In this document: piece by piece, positions 10,758-22,077 of the stretch
Layout: the number at the start of each line of letters is the position of its first letter
Position numbering within the stretch: position 1 is the stretch's first letter
Origin: Sphacelaria rigidula
Taxonomy: Eukaryota; Phaeophyceae; Sphacelariales
DNA: 26,054 bases
Direction of reading: 5' to 3'
Assembly (NCBI GenBank): GCA_964200075.2
Contig: CAXNAA020000150.1
Span: 1 to 26,054 of the forward strand
Position numbers and translations under genes: made by a program
Notes under the pieces: model-generated
Databases searched by the model: none
What the model saw: the letters and a program-made list of their open reading frames with translations, nothing else
What the model was told of the DNA's origin: nothing

Positions 10758-11039
10758 CGACTGCTTACGATTGTGAAGCATCATCCGCCCCACCAATTAA
10801 GATTCCGATAACCGATCTTTCGGGGTCCTGTGGAAAAAATCCATGAAGGGGAGTTGAGGCGAACAACTGAGGTCCGAAATGATTTTTGGTGTGGGGGAAT
10901 CTTGGTAGTCCCATGAAAAAATAAAACGTCCAGTGCGCCGAAATTTTACTTATTCTTATCCTAAATTGCGTGGCGTGTTCTAGTTGTCAATTGCTACCTG
11001 TCGGCGAAGGACGTCTACCATCTTTTCAAGGTTGTGTTC

Positions 11040-11625
11040 TGTACGGTACGGGTTACTGTATACCCGGGGTATTTTGCCGGGTATTTACCGTACCCGCCAG
11101 TTCTGTGACTTCTGTAATACTTCCATACCGGTACCCGACAGTTCTGTAGTCTGTGTAAGACTTTCATACCCTTACCCGATAGTTTTGTGATTTCTGTGAC
11201 ATTCCTGAAACGTTACCGGGGGGCACGGGACCGATCTTGACAAGATACCCGATTGCTGGTACGGTTTTCTGTGCAACCTCCAAACCCTACACGACAGTTT
11301 CGGTGAGTTCTGTAAGCCTCCCATACCGTTGCCCGACAGTTCTGTGAGTTCTGTACATAATGTTTACACGTACCCGGAGTGCGGGTACACTCGTGAAGGA
11401 TACCCGATTTCCGGTACCGGTTTTCCGTAAGCCTCCCATACCGTACCCGACAAGTGCTGTAATTTCTGTAATACTTTCATACCGGTACCCGACAGTTTTA
11501 TAAACTCTGTAAGACTTTCATACCGGCACCCGACAGTTTTATGAACTCTGGAAGACTTTCGTACCGGTACCCGACAGTTCTGTAAGTCCTGTAAGGAATC
11601 TCGTACCCTACATAACACGACCTTG
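11040..11625. repeat. Minisatellite, about 41-bp period with higher-order spacing
   Basis: Repeated units run CATACCGGTACCCGACAG, then TTCTGTAA.TTCTGTAAGACTTT. The best consecutive units are at 11440-11600, with diverged units from 11085. Longer inserts recur (GATACCCGATT..CGGTAC.GGTTTTC at about 11242 and 11399), suggesting a compound super-unit near 160 bp. Period 41 is not a multiple of three, so the open frames across it are not conserved coding sequence. Confidence 0.8.
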
Positions 11626-12036
11626 CATATTTCGCTGAACCATATGATGAGTGCAGCATGCAGCACACGGCAGTCATGTGCTTTCGAGTTATTCGCGCTG
11701 CAGTAAACGTTGCCCGTACGCTAGGTTCCGTTTACGATTTGCACCACGCGAAACGAGCTTCGTGCAGTAGGAAAAAGTGTCTACTGTACGGACTGACTTG
11801 CGCCGAACATGCCACAGTTATAGGTACGACCCATAATAGTAAATTGCTGTGACCAACCCCTGACAGGGTATGACTCCTGCCCGCATGTTTGACATACCGG
11901 CGATGCGACGATCGCGATGCAACCCCCGCGCCGAATGTTACCCATACTGCTTCTGCTATCGCCGTGTATGCCATCGAGTGCAGGTGGGAAGGATTGAAGC
12001 GGGAGAACAGTGGGCGTCGGCGAAAAGGGGCCGCCA

Positions 12037-12288
12037 GCACCAGTAGCAGGAGCGGTACACCTCTCCCTGTGCACCTGACTATATGGCGGCGAATGAGAGG
12101 AGGGACGCGGCGGCCCAGCGTTCACCCCACTTGGCACGGCGTGATCGTGATGCCACTTCCGGCGATGAACCACCAGTAGCAGGAGCGGTACACCCCCCCC
12201 TGCGCACCCGGCTGTATGGCGGCGAATGAGAGGAGGGACGCGGCGGCCCAGCGTTCACCCCACTTGGCGCGGTGTGGTCGGATGCCGA
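12037..12288. repeat. Tandem duplication, 133-bp offset
   Basis: Copies begin at ACCAGTAGCAGGAGCGGTAC (about 12039 and 12172) and share TATGGCGGCGAATGAGAGGA and CAGCGTTCACCCCACTTGGC almost without change. The high identity indicates a recent event. The offset is not a multiple of three, so no single reading frame is kept through both copies. Confidence 0.85.
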
Positions 12289-13459
12289 GAGCTTGCCGGA
12301 GCCCCGGGATTCCTCAGCGGACAGGAGCGCCCGCTTGCAGCGGCGTGGTGAGTACTCAATGGTCTGTGTTTCTTTGCAATATGTACACGGAGCTAGAATG
12401 GAACCAACGCGCTTGCTGGAAGCGAGACGGCGCAGAACATCCCCCGATGGACAACACGCCGTGTCCGTGTCACCCGACATAGAGTAGTCGAGGATGAATG
12501 GCATCCTGTGCGCCACCTGCTTCTTGGAATAGCTGTCGCCCACTTGACTCCCGGATACTGACGAAGCACTCATTTTTTTTATGCGATGAATAAAATCATC
12601 GCGAAATGATTAGCGCTAGTACTGTTTTTGTTCGCGTTATTACCACCGGTAGTGAGTCGTTCATGTACAGACTTTGATACACCTGAAAATAAAAACACAC
12701 GAGCAAAAAGTAAAATGGAGATGAGGACCGTCAATATCGAGAGGGAGGCGCCCCCCCCCCCATTGCACGTTCATCTCTGTAACGTAACACAGATACCAAC
12801 ACCTGATTTTGTTTCCGATAAAGTGTAGCGGAAAATGAGAGAATAACATCTTAACTGGCATAACTGTTGGGCAAGGGTGTGGGGGGCGTACGAAACTCAC
12901 GGGAAGTGTCTGGCAGGATATGGAGACCTTACAGCAAACCGTACCCGCAACCGCGTATGTCATCAACAGCGTAACCCGTTCCCTCGTAATGGTACGGGAC
13001 GCTTACAGAATTCTTGCAAATGTGGGATGAGGGTATGAATTTGTTCCGGAATTGTCAGAATTGTCGGGTACCAGTATAAATTCGTCGGGTTTGGTATATG
13101 ATTGCTTGGTTGAAGTCATTGACGAACTTGAACTGACCCCTCAGGGATTCGGCGGTGGTCGCATGATGGACGCGCTCCAGACACAACAAAAGTCAACACC
13201 GACCCTGAAAACCGTTAGAAACAGTAATAGAGTAAAACATCACGACATAATAGGCGGAAGACGTACAAATTATAGTGACTGAAAAAAAAAAAACTGAAAG
13301 GTGGTAAATACCCGGGAAATGCCTCGGGTATGCAGAAAACTCTTCCACCACAGAGCACGACCTTTGAAAACTGGACGGCGACGAGAGGAGGCGCGCGCGC
13401 AAGTCATAGACAATCGCCACAGATGAGAGTATTTACAAACGTTCCCGACAGTAGTGAAC
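12289..13459. other. No defensible gene
   Basis: A minus-strand frame starting at ATG 12573 runs into the 133-bp duplication and changes frame there. A GTGAGT donor-like site sits on the plus strand at about 12348 without a partner. A small hairpin GCGATGA/TCATCGC lies near 12583-12605. Confidence 0.45.
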
Positions 13460-13687
13460 ATGGCGACTGACATAGAGCAACTTCATGCTGAAATATCACC
13501 GGAATTGAAGATGATACACCACTGTCGTGCGCTCTTGTTACTGGGACTGGCGCAGGTATTCACGTCGGGCAGGTCTAACGTATTACTGGCTGTCCATGGG
13601 ACGAAGGGCGCCGCAGGGTTGCAGGACGTGACAGTTGACGGCGCGAAGTGCGGCCGTAGGGACGGGGCCGATGAAGTTATGCTGTAG
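13460..13687 (+). CDS. Small ORF with good start context (75 codons)
   Basis: The start context GTGAACATGGCG fits a eukaryotic start. The N-terminal part is helical and Leu-rich (ELKMIHHCRALLLLGLAQ). An internal CAG|GTATTC after codon 32 could be a donor. No family recognised; may be chance. Confidence 0.18.
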   Translation: MATDIEQLHAEISPELKMIHHCRALLLLGLAQVFTSGRSNVLLAVHGTKGAAGLQDVTVDGAKCGRRDGADEVML

Positions 13688-15313
13688 TAACGCCGGTCAC
13701 CCAGTGGTTGTGCCGCGCAGATCCCCACGTCGGGACTCGGCCGCGAGTCTACTTGACGGCCGTGCTGAATGTGTTACGGTCCGCCCGTCAGGTGTGACAC
13801 TCAGCTAATTGTTGGGTGGTATGGTGGTGGCACTGGCGACGACAGACAAGGACAATTTGTGTGAAATCGCCCAGAGTTGCGGGCTGTGCGGTGCGACGGC
13901 ATTGGTGTGGGTGCGCGGGCGGGTAGAGGCTTGGGTTTTCATGTAGCGCAATGGCGCCGCCGTGCAGGGGCGTAGTAAGTATTGTTGGCGCGATGCTGTA
14001 CGGCAACACTCATTCGAGGTTGTATCAGTCGTCGAGCGGTGCGATGCATTGAGGATTAGGGCGGAACGTTTTCACCGCACGCAGTGGTTGGGAGATGAGC
14101 GCGACGGACGGCGGGGCACGCAAAAGCTGTCACGTTCCGCGATATGTATGGTCGTGCGGTGTGCACGGCTTGCTACCGCCAAGAGATCGCGTGCAGACCG
14201 ATGATCTCTCTTTTTTTTCTTTTCTTTTTTTCGTTGTGTTGTTACTAATTTTTTTCGATTTTTTTTCTCTGTTTTGGTATCGCATCCGTGTGATTTATTT
14301 GTTGCACGAGTAGTTGTTGTAAATTATTTCGCCTCATGTTTTTTTTTGTTTTTCACCACGGGAAGCGTCCGCGTAATATGTCCGGTACAGAGCAATGTCC
14401 TGATGTCGGGACGGTTCAAACTGTGAAGAAAACAAAAACAACAACTACAACGATAAATTGGGCACATGGACCGTGCTTCCCCAACGATCCACATCCCTGC
14501 GAGTATACAAACACCCATTGACATGCTGATCGCCACAAATATTGGGTCCCGAGCATTGGAGGGTCATGACAATGCGAGACAAAGGTTCCCCCCGGGAGCA
14601 ATGTCACGGTAGGGGTGCACTTCTTACGCAAAATCTTATCTGGTTCAGGGGCTTTTGACGACTGTAGATGCAGAAGGATATGGGTCAGGGCATCCCCGTT
14701 TGCAAATTCATGCGGGATATTAATAGTACAATTGGAAATAATCCTGGCGTACTCTCACATATTTCATAACTCGTGTTTCGGATAAGAGAAAGGGCTCCTG
14801 ACAAATTTAACCTGAGAAAAAAAAATGTGAACCCCTACCGTAGTATCACTCCGGGCCTCCGCAGCCAGTGCCTCTCGTACGTGTATGTATGCTACGGTGC
14901 GAAGCGATGCCGAACTGGCCGCGAAAATGCCGCCTGTACTTTGACTGTGCTTTTCCCCAACACATAGCGCCGAGGATGTTAGTTCTCCGTATCCCAGCGC
15001 GGCCGGAATAAACGGTAAAAAGATTCGTGCGCCGTCTTTGCTTCAAATTTCCTGTAACAGTCAGTGGCACTGCACAGTACTGTCACCGCACATGATGCCG
15101 CCACGGGCTTCATTAAGTTACGCAAAGTCCAAGCGATAGATGTCGGTTACAACTACCTTCATCGCGGAAGACACGGTCCACGGTGTTGCAGGGACTGCAC
15201 CAGGAGTACGGGTGGACATTACTGTCGCCAGACATTTTCTTACTGCCCACGCTTCCTGTTTATCCCCGCGGCATTCCGCAGTGTATCCCCCCCCTGACAT
15301 TTGCTCCAAACAA
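13688..15313. other. No gene seen; poly-T/pyrimidine tract at about 14207-14275
   Basis: No frame with domain or splice support. The pyrimidine tract has several T-runs of 6-8. Confidence 0.5.
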
Positions 15314-15381
15314 GTGTACTGCATGCAGTATCGAAAATGTGGTCGCGATACAAACTACGTGCGATACTGTATGCAGTACAC
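15314..15381. repeat. Inverted repeat with 20-bp arms
   Basis: GTGTACTGCATGCAGTATCG (15314-15333) is matched in reverse complement at 15362-15381 with one mismatch, around a 28-bp spacer. The left arm is itself palindromic (ACTGCATGCAGT). Confidence 0.7.
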
Positions 15382-15907
15382 CTGTCGCGACAGGTTGTTG
15401 TCGACGTGGCGGAAATGGCATACTAAAAGCAAATGAAAATGGCGTGAAGTCCGCAAAACGCTGATGACGTGCCTGTCAGGGAAAGGTCGATTTCTTGACG
15501 TGGGACGATGACGTCGCAGAATATTCGGTTGATTGTGATAAAAGAAAACTACAACTACCTCCCCTATCATTTTCACGCCGCCGTGATAAGGAGAACGGTA
15601 AGTCTGACACTGTAGGATAAGAGACGTTGCCCGCTGCCGGTGCAGGTTCGCAGTACTCCTCAGCTGAACACACTCTCCTCTTTGACTACTCTGCGCGGCC
15701 CCGTCTTGCTCGACACGGCGCCTAAACCCCAACGGCATCAACCTCTAACATGTAGAGAACCTTTACTGATGAGCATTTCTCGTCTTGGTGAGTACCGTAA
15801 CCGAAGGGCTCGAACATACTACGGTACGAGTACCGTAACCGACTCGTGTGTGCATGTTATTTTTGCTGGGCTTTTTTTTTTCGGCTGAAGCGGCTGCCGT
15901 TGTGTAC
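15382..15907. other. No gene seen
   Basis: Contains a close repeat of the word GTACCGTAACCGA near 15790 and 15830. Otherwise anonymous. Confidence 0.45.
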
Positions 15908-16262
15908 CTCGTGTGAGTGTGTTGTCATCCCGTTTATTCTGGACGCCGGTCTTTACCTTTCGGTATATGTGGGCGCACCAGCCGTGGTAACACAGGAGGA
16001 AGGCCAACACATGATTTTTTTCTATTTTATTTGTTTTACTTCTCAGCATTCCTTTTGCGGTGCTTGCCTTTTTTTTTTATCGCGAGAGGGGATCAGCAGT
16101 CCTTTTCCCTCGTCGACCGTCAAGTCGAATTTTGTGTACCCACGACATAGTCGCTCTCCACTGTTGGGCATTGGGTGAGAAAAATCCCATTATCGCTGCG
16201 AGATTCGAACCCACGACCGAACCGTCAGAGGGTTTGAGTATAAGACAAACACATTATAATAC
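15908..16262 (-). mobile_element. tRNA-derived SINE, unit 2 of a tandem pair (decayed head)
   Basis: Aligns along its length with 16270-16626 at an offset of 363 bp, roughly 85% identical by eye in the segment I compared. Both share GTCATCCC..T..TTCTGGAC.CCGGTCT, CTTTCGGTATATGTGGGC, a T-rich block, TATCGCGAGAGGGG and CCACGACATAGTCGCTCTCC. The B box GGGTTCGAATC is retained, while the A-box part is degraded. Confidence 0.65.
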
Positions 16263-16626
16263 ATCAACTGGGTGTGTTGTGTGTTGTCATCCCATCTGTT
16301 CTGGACACCGGTCTGCACCTTTCGGTATATGTGGGCACACCAGCCGGGGTCACACAGGAAGAAGGTCAACACAGGAGTTTTTCCCTCCTTTTTTTTTCTA
16401 ATACCCCACCTTCCTTCTGCGGTGCCTACCTTGTCTTTTATCGCGAGAGGGGTTCTGCGGATCTCTTTCCGTTGTCGACCGTGAAGTCGAATGTTGTGTA
16501 CCCACGACATAGTCGCTCTCCACTGTTGGGCATGGTGTGAGAAAAAAATCCCAGATCGCTCCGAGAATTGAACCCACGACCCAACCGTCATAAGGTTTCG
16601 AGGTCACCAATCGAGCCACCGGGGCA
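16263..16626 (-). mobile_element. tRNA-derived SINE, unit 1 of a tandem pair
   Basis: The minus-strand head begins at about 16625 with GCCCCGGTGGCTCGATTGG (A box TGGCTCGATTGG). It has an anticodon-like loop TTATGAC closed by AACC/GGTT, and a B box GGGTTCAATTC near 16570. A unique body of about 290 bp follows (poly-T patch, TCGACCGTGAAGTCG, then a ...GGTATATGTGGG... motif on the plus strand). There is no 3' acceptor strand, so it is a retroelement rather than a tRNA gene. Confidence 0.65.
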
Positions 16627-17552
16627 AACGGCTCAAAGACTGCAAAATGTATACTGTGTACTGCAGTACATATATAGTGCCCTGGAGAGGGACGATGAAC
16701 AGAAAGGGACGATGAACGAAAAGGGACCATGAACAAAAACGGGCCACAAACCACGTGCTGCAGGTGAACCAAATTCTATATAATTAGCCAACAGATTACC
16801 GTCGTACGTTGTCAAGCCCAAGCGGTCTGCGACTAAAACGGGTTCAGATTGAAGCGAGTTACTTCAGGTTTAGGGCGGAAGAAAAAGTGTTTGATTCCCA
16901 GCGGTCGCGTTTTTTTCCTTTTGTGTAGCAAGTATTTCATTTTCGTCGTTGACAAGCGTGAGAATGTGTTCAGCAAAACCTACTTTTTTTGTTTGGTCGT
17001 CACGAAAGTTCACGCAGTGTGGGGTGCTCATCCGACCCGCGATACCAAAAATAAAGTGGGTGTAACCCGCCCCGGGGGAGACACGAATTGATGATCCCTT
17101 GGGGCATCATCTCGCGGAAAGGGAGGTGTCTAAAGGTGACCCCCAAAGAACGACACAACCGTGGCCGTATCGATCAAGAATTTCAGGTGATACCTGACTG
17201 GTGTTCACTTTTATGTCTGAACGAAAGCGCGTACACCCATTGTGCATTCTACTCACAGCTCAGAAGGCGCCTGAAGCCCCACTTGATATTCATCGCTCCT
17301 GAGTACTGGGCCCAGGGGGCGTCGCCTTCCTGTCCTCGCCGACCACAAAAAAGCCTCTTCCTCTTCTGCCTGCTTGGCCTCCGCGTCGTACAAAACCGCA
17401 TCTTTCGATAGGTCTACGGAATAATGAGCCCCCTAGACACGGTCGGGATTAACATGAGCATGAAAAGTGAAGTCCGGCTTTCAAGACGCCACATGCGGAG
17501 CAGGCAGCGGGTGACGTCGAGGCATAGGCGTCTAAATGACGGTGAGGTCAAC
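16627..17552. other. No gene seen between the SINE pair and the downstream MITE
   Basis: A triplicated AAAGGGACNATGAAC-like motif occurs at 16688-16735, and a hairpin GATGATCCC/GGGCATCATC at about 17090-17110. No coding support. Confidence 0.5.
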
Positions 17553-17681
17553 TTAACCCTCTTGGAACCCGTCGACGATTTTTGGTGCTGTGAATCGGCA
17601 TCATTTTCAGTCATTATTCAAGTCAAAATGATGCCGATTCACAAAAAACAAAAAATCGTCAATGGGTTCCCAAAGGGTCAA
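17553..17681. mobile_element. MITE-like palindromic element, copy 2 (129 bp), downstream of the WW gene
   Basis: Left arm TTAACCCTCTTGGAACCCGT pairs with right arm AATGGGTTCCCAAAGGGTCAA (20-nt windows overlap the ends). The inner arms are TGAATCGGCATCATTTT and AAAATGATGCCGATTCA, a perfect 17-bp inverted match. It lies 93 bp past the WW-gene stop codon, so it may be in the 3' UTR. Both ends are flanked by TCAA-like sequence, but the target duplication is unclear. Confidence 0.78.
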
Positions 17682-17773
17682 CAGTCAATACCCGAAGAAT
17701 GGCAGGAGCAAATGCAACCGACGAGGACATCGTACGGCAAAGAGAGGGAGTGAATGTATAAGCAGTACTCGTA

Positions 17774-17842
17774 TCAACAACAACAATGTGTGGGAAAAGG
17801 AAAGCTGGTCGGATCGATAGACCATCTTCCAGCGAAGCTCAC
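17774..17842 (-). CDS. Candidate terminal exon 4 of the WW-domain gene
   Basis: A good acceptor (GTCTTTTGCAG) ends at 17843. The phase-0 continuation encodes 22 residues (starting VSFAGRWSIDPTSF, ending in three Cys) before TGA at 17776-17774. Intron 3 would be 215 bp, from GTGAGT to TTTTGCAG. The alternative is that intron 3 is retained and the protein ends at the TAG at 18009-18007. The short peptide has no recognisable domain, so support rests on splice-site quality and phase. Confidence 0.5.
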   Translation of the reverse strand: MSFAGRWSIDPTSFPFPTHCCC

Positions 17843-20800
17843 CTGCAAAAGACGGTATCAGAAACATCATACTTTTCCACCGTACTGCAGCACAGTGCAA
17901 CAGCATGACTGGGGCATCAAAAGATTTACATACCCTCTCGCAAAGCACGGTACAGGTACGGTACACCCCCCTCACCGCCCCCGCGCCCGTCGTCTGCAGC
18001 AGCCTCCTACTGGTCAACAAGCACGCTTAAGCTCAAGGAACCCCACAATGTACTCACCACTGTTCGCGTCTTCGCTGCTGTTGGAGGTGCGCTAGTCGTC
18101 ACCATTGGAGCAGCAGCAGCAACAGTCGGCAGCGGCGACGTTTCTGCCGCTAGTCTCAGATTGGCGGACGTATTTCCAGACGAATTGGCCGGCGGAGTGA
18201 TGGCTTGACTCGTTTTCCCCATCCTCGGGGTAACCTTAATCCTTGCCCGCGCGACTTTGCTCGGTGTTGTCAGCGGATTCGTCCCACCGCCGTCGCCCCT
18301 GGCGGTGTTACTGCCTTTCAACGACGGAGGAGCTCCTTTGGCCGTTGATGACGGTGGGGTCACGAGCGCCACCGACCCACCTGACTCCCGTAGCCCCGAT
18401 TTTCGTGCGGCAGACTGGCGTGGATGAGATTCGACCTGCGGCGCGTCACACGTATCGAGTACGCCACAGTTGCGTGTTGGAATCGCCGCGACGGCAGCCA
18501 TAGCGCCTCCACCTGCACCGCGATCCTCGACATCTTCGGTCGGCATGGCGGGCATTAGATGACCGGGTCCTCCCCTATCGACGGTCGACGACGTGGTACA
18601 AGACGACGACCCAACATCATCCGACGGGTACGTGTCAGACGGAACAGAAGGCAACGGACTTTCATCCCATTCCCGGGCACCGACTGCACCGCCCCCACCA
18701 CGACAACTCGAGGTGCGTTCGGCCGTTGCGGCGGCAGACACTCGTAGGCTGACATCGACGTTCGTACCTCCTGTAGGGCGCGGAGACAAATCGAGGGAAG
18801 GAGAAGTGGACGACCACGACGGAGACAACCACGACGATGTTTGATACCCCTTCCTTCGCTGAGGAGGAGGCGTGTGAGACTGCTCGGCGGCGGGGGCCTC
18901 ATCGCCTCCGGAGCAACTACTACCGGTCTGTGCCGGCTCATCTGCGACCAGGGGAGTGTCCTCATTGCTGTTGGATCGACCATGGATACTCTCGCCAATC
19001 GAGAGCCGCGAAACTGTCACCGGTGGGTCCTCGTGTAGCACCGGCGTATTCCTTGCCGATGCGGCAACGGCTTTGTCGTTGGTAACGAGTAATCTTTCTT
19101 CTCCGCCGTCATCCGATGAAGCGGGGGCTGTATCTTTTCCGCGACCGTCGGGGCTACTCTCTCGGCGTGAGGTCATCTCCGCAGTCTTGTTGAACAAAGT
19201 CGCGTCCTTCTGTGCCGAGGCCATCTGTGAACCGCTCCCGCCGAAAGCAACCTCGACCAACGGAGGACCCGCTTCAACTCCATCACCGTTCACCTCATCA
19301 GTAGCCGCAGAGACATCGACGTCAATGGTGTTCGCTGTCCCGGTAACGGAGGCCGCATTCTCATCCGACACAACCGTGTCTTCCTGTACCGGAGCGGCGA
19401 GTGAAGCGCTCCCAACGAAATTAGTCCCGGCTACCGTACGAGTAGTGTCCGACTCGGCGTGATGATCGGCCACCTTAGCACCGCAAGTATCAACGCGTGT
19501 CCCGGTGCCAACGTCAACCGTCATCATCGACGCAGCAGCAGACTCATGGACTCCGCTATTGCGGTTGCCGTCGCTACTGTTATCGCTGCCGGCGCTAAGT
19601 GAAGCGGAAAAAACGACCTTGTCGCTGCTGTTGCCTCTGTCGTTCTTAGCGAAAATGGCGTTCTTATCATCACCGCCCTCGTTGAAGCTTTTCGGAACAG
19701 CTTTTCGAACGAAAAAAGACGACGCCTCCTCGGTGGTTTGTGGGTAAACAGGCTCGCTCTCGTCATCGGAATCGTCATCAACATTATCGTCGTCGTCGTC
19801 ATCGACCTCAATTCGATCCGCTAGCTCCTCGCGGCGGAGGCTGGACGAAGACCACGACGCATCAAGGGCAGACGTCATTCTCGAGACCCGCGATAACCAC
19901 ATCGACGATGCTTCCGATGACGCCGGTGGCGGTGGCTGTCCGCTTTGTCTTTGACCTCCTTCCCGCCCAGGCTCGACCATGTGTTCCTCCTTCAGCAGTA
20001 CGCCCCCTTCGATTGTGCACTCTTGGGGCACTCTATCGTGATCCACACCATCCTGCGCCACAGCCCGACAACTATCCCGCTCAGGTGGTATGCGTTCTTG
20101 TCGTGTCTTGTCGACTTCGACCGTGTGCTTCTCTGGCACCATCGCCTCCTGCTTCCCTTCGTCTTCCTTCGGTGCCCTACAACGTTGGACCGCGCGCTCC
20201 TTCTGTACCCTCTGGTCTTCATCCGCTACGTTCCCCGTTACCATCTTGTCATGTCCCACTATATCACGGTCATCTCCTGATTGCGCCTTCGATACGTCCC
20301 CCCTTGCTCGCACTCCTTCTCCACGCCTAGCAAAATATCGGTCACCATCCACGAGCCACCCATCCCCACCACAGCCGAAAGACTTTCCGCCATTCCTTCC
20401 AGTTTGGCTGTGTCCACTTGTGTCATTGGGACGAGGAGAGGCATCGGTCATGAGAGTGAAGATCCGGTAGCCCGAAGGCCGAGATTCATCGGGCAGGTAC
20501 AAGGCGGAGGGGGGCAGGGACCATCTCGAAACTCTCGTGCGACGATTGTAGTAGTAGCTGTTATCGGCGCCCATGTTTTGTTTTTGGAAGCAGAAGGGCA
20601 GAGCGGCAAGGACATGTGGGGGAGGAAGGAGTGGGTTACAAGCTCATCCCAGGACATGAGACTGCGATGAGTTTCCGGGGATGTTTCCACTCGAGGTTCG
20701 CCAGAAATGACCTGCGGTTCTCTGGCAAAGAGCAAATAAATCATTCGAAGTTCGCTATTACAAGGTATCCTATTTTTCTTGTGCTTTTCTGGATTTTGAG

Positions 20801-22034
20801 AAAGAACTTTCGAAGTTTACATATCCACCGTTATTTCCGGAGAAACACAAAAAAAAAATGTTTGATGACCACTGAACGATCGATTCGCTCTTTCCCTTAA
20901 AACTGCAGGCTAAAATTTTCATCGTAAATCTCGAGGGGGAAAAATAACTCCAGCGCGTGTAAAGTTGTGTGACGGGCTTGAACCCCCCCCACCCCACCCC
21001 CCCTCCCAGAGTGCAAAATTCAACGAATATTTTCTCCATGCTTCGGACGTGCGTGACTTGTGCGCGGCGACAATGTAGGCATTGAATGTCTGAACAAGTT
21101 CAGCACTGCTCACGCCTGAGCGTTGGGAACACGCTCACGATATTTCAGGACACTCGAGCAAGAACTCAGTTGTATGTATTTCCGCGTCAATCCATCTTCC
21201 GACTACCGCCAGCAAAGCAGTAATGAGTGTGCCAGCACAGTGTAAAATGATGAAAGTGCACGAATATACAAGCAGGAAAGTACACTCCGGGGGCTTGTTG
21301 TACAGTTGCAGTACTGTAAGGAAACATGCTATTTTCCGGTTTCACGTTCTGCCGCTGCTCGCTATGCTTGCCCGTGGCGGTACAGTGTGTCCCAAATCAC
21401 AGGCATTCTATCCATGGTTGATAGTTTCTTGACCTTGAACGGGAACACCGAAATCCGGATCTTTGGTGGGGCTGACAGTCCCAAGTGCTTTTTAGCGTGC
21501 GCAGAGCGCGCCTTCGTCCAAACCGGCGCCACAGGCATCGATTTGAGGTCTGCAAACACATACATTGCCTTGGGCAGGCACACTTTGCGCTTTCCTTTGC
21601 CCGAGGGGTCTAGTTATGTCTTTGGGTTAGGGTAAGGATAAGCGTTAGGGGTAGCGTTATCTAAAGAGTGCATCAACCACGGACATGATGACGCCGAGTG
21701 GGACCAAAACCCACCTCGCCCGCGGAGGTGAGATTAGGTCTAATCCGCTTGGACGAATTTCCCTCTTTGGCGTGCTTGGATTGCACGGTTCAACTGGCTA
21801 ACTGGCTGAAAGCAGTAAGTTGTAACGCCACCTACATTTGACCATACAACGGGTCAGACAAGGCCAATGCCTTACCCGAAAATATCACAGTGTTGGAGGA
21901 TGGGGGAGGGGGGGACGGAATACGGAATCAATGCTACGCTCAGGACAATCACCATCTCCAAGAACTAGTTCGAGACTATCAAGATTGGGATCGCGCAACC
22001 TTGGCGAGCGTAGTCGAAAGTAACACTACTACTG

Positions 22035-22077
<43 letters not shown>

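Noticed and set aside
11364-11666. 100-codon minus-strand ORF
   Set aside because: Crosses the 41-bp minisatellite, whose period is not a multiple of three; open by chance.
16553-16626. Intact tRNA gene
   Set aside because: The acceptor 3' strand does not pair with GCCCCGG, and the sequence continues as a repeat shared with the next unit.
18555-20470. Plus-strand ORFs opposite exon 3 (such as 18956-19462 and 19740-20330)
   Set aside because: Antisense shadows of the long low-complexity exon.
20448-20744. Upstream ORF with SWDELV just before the WW half in exon 3, considered as the missing WW N-terminal half
   Set aside because: The donor there (GTAACC) is phase 0 and does not fit the phase-2 acceptor; the end of exon 2 fits in phase and consensus.
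20919-21113. Minus-strand EAWRKYS, considered as the first WW half
   Set aside because: The spacing from W to YYYN would be too short, and the GDEWKEARTSNGQ candidate fits exactly.
21624-21660. Interstitial telomere repeat
   Set aside because: Only two or three degenerate TTAGGG-like units.
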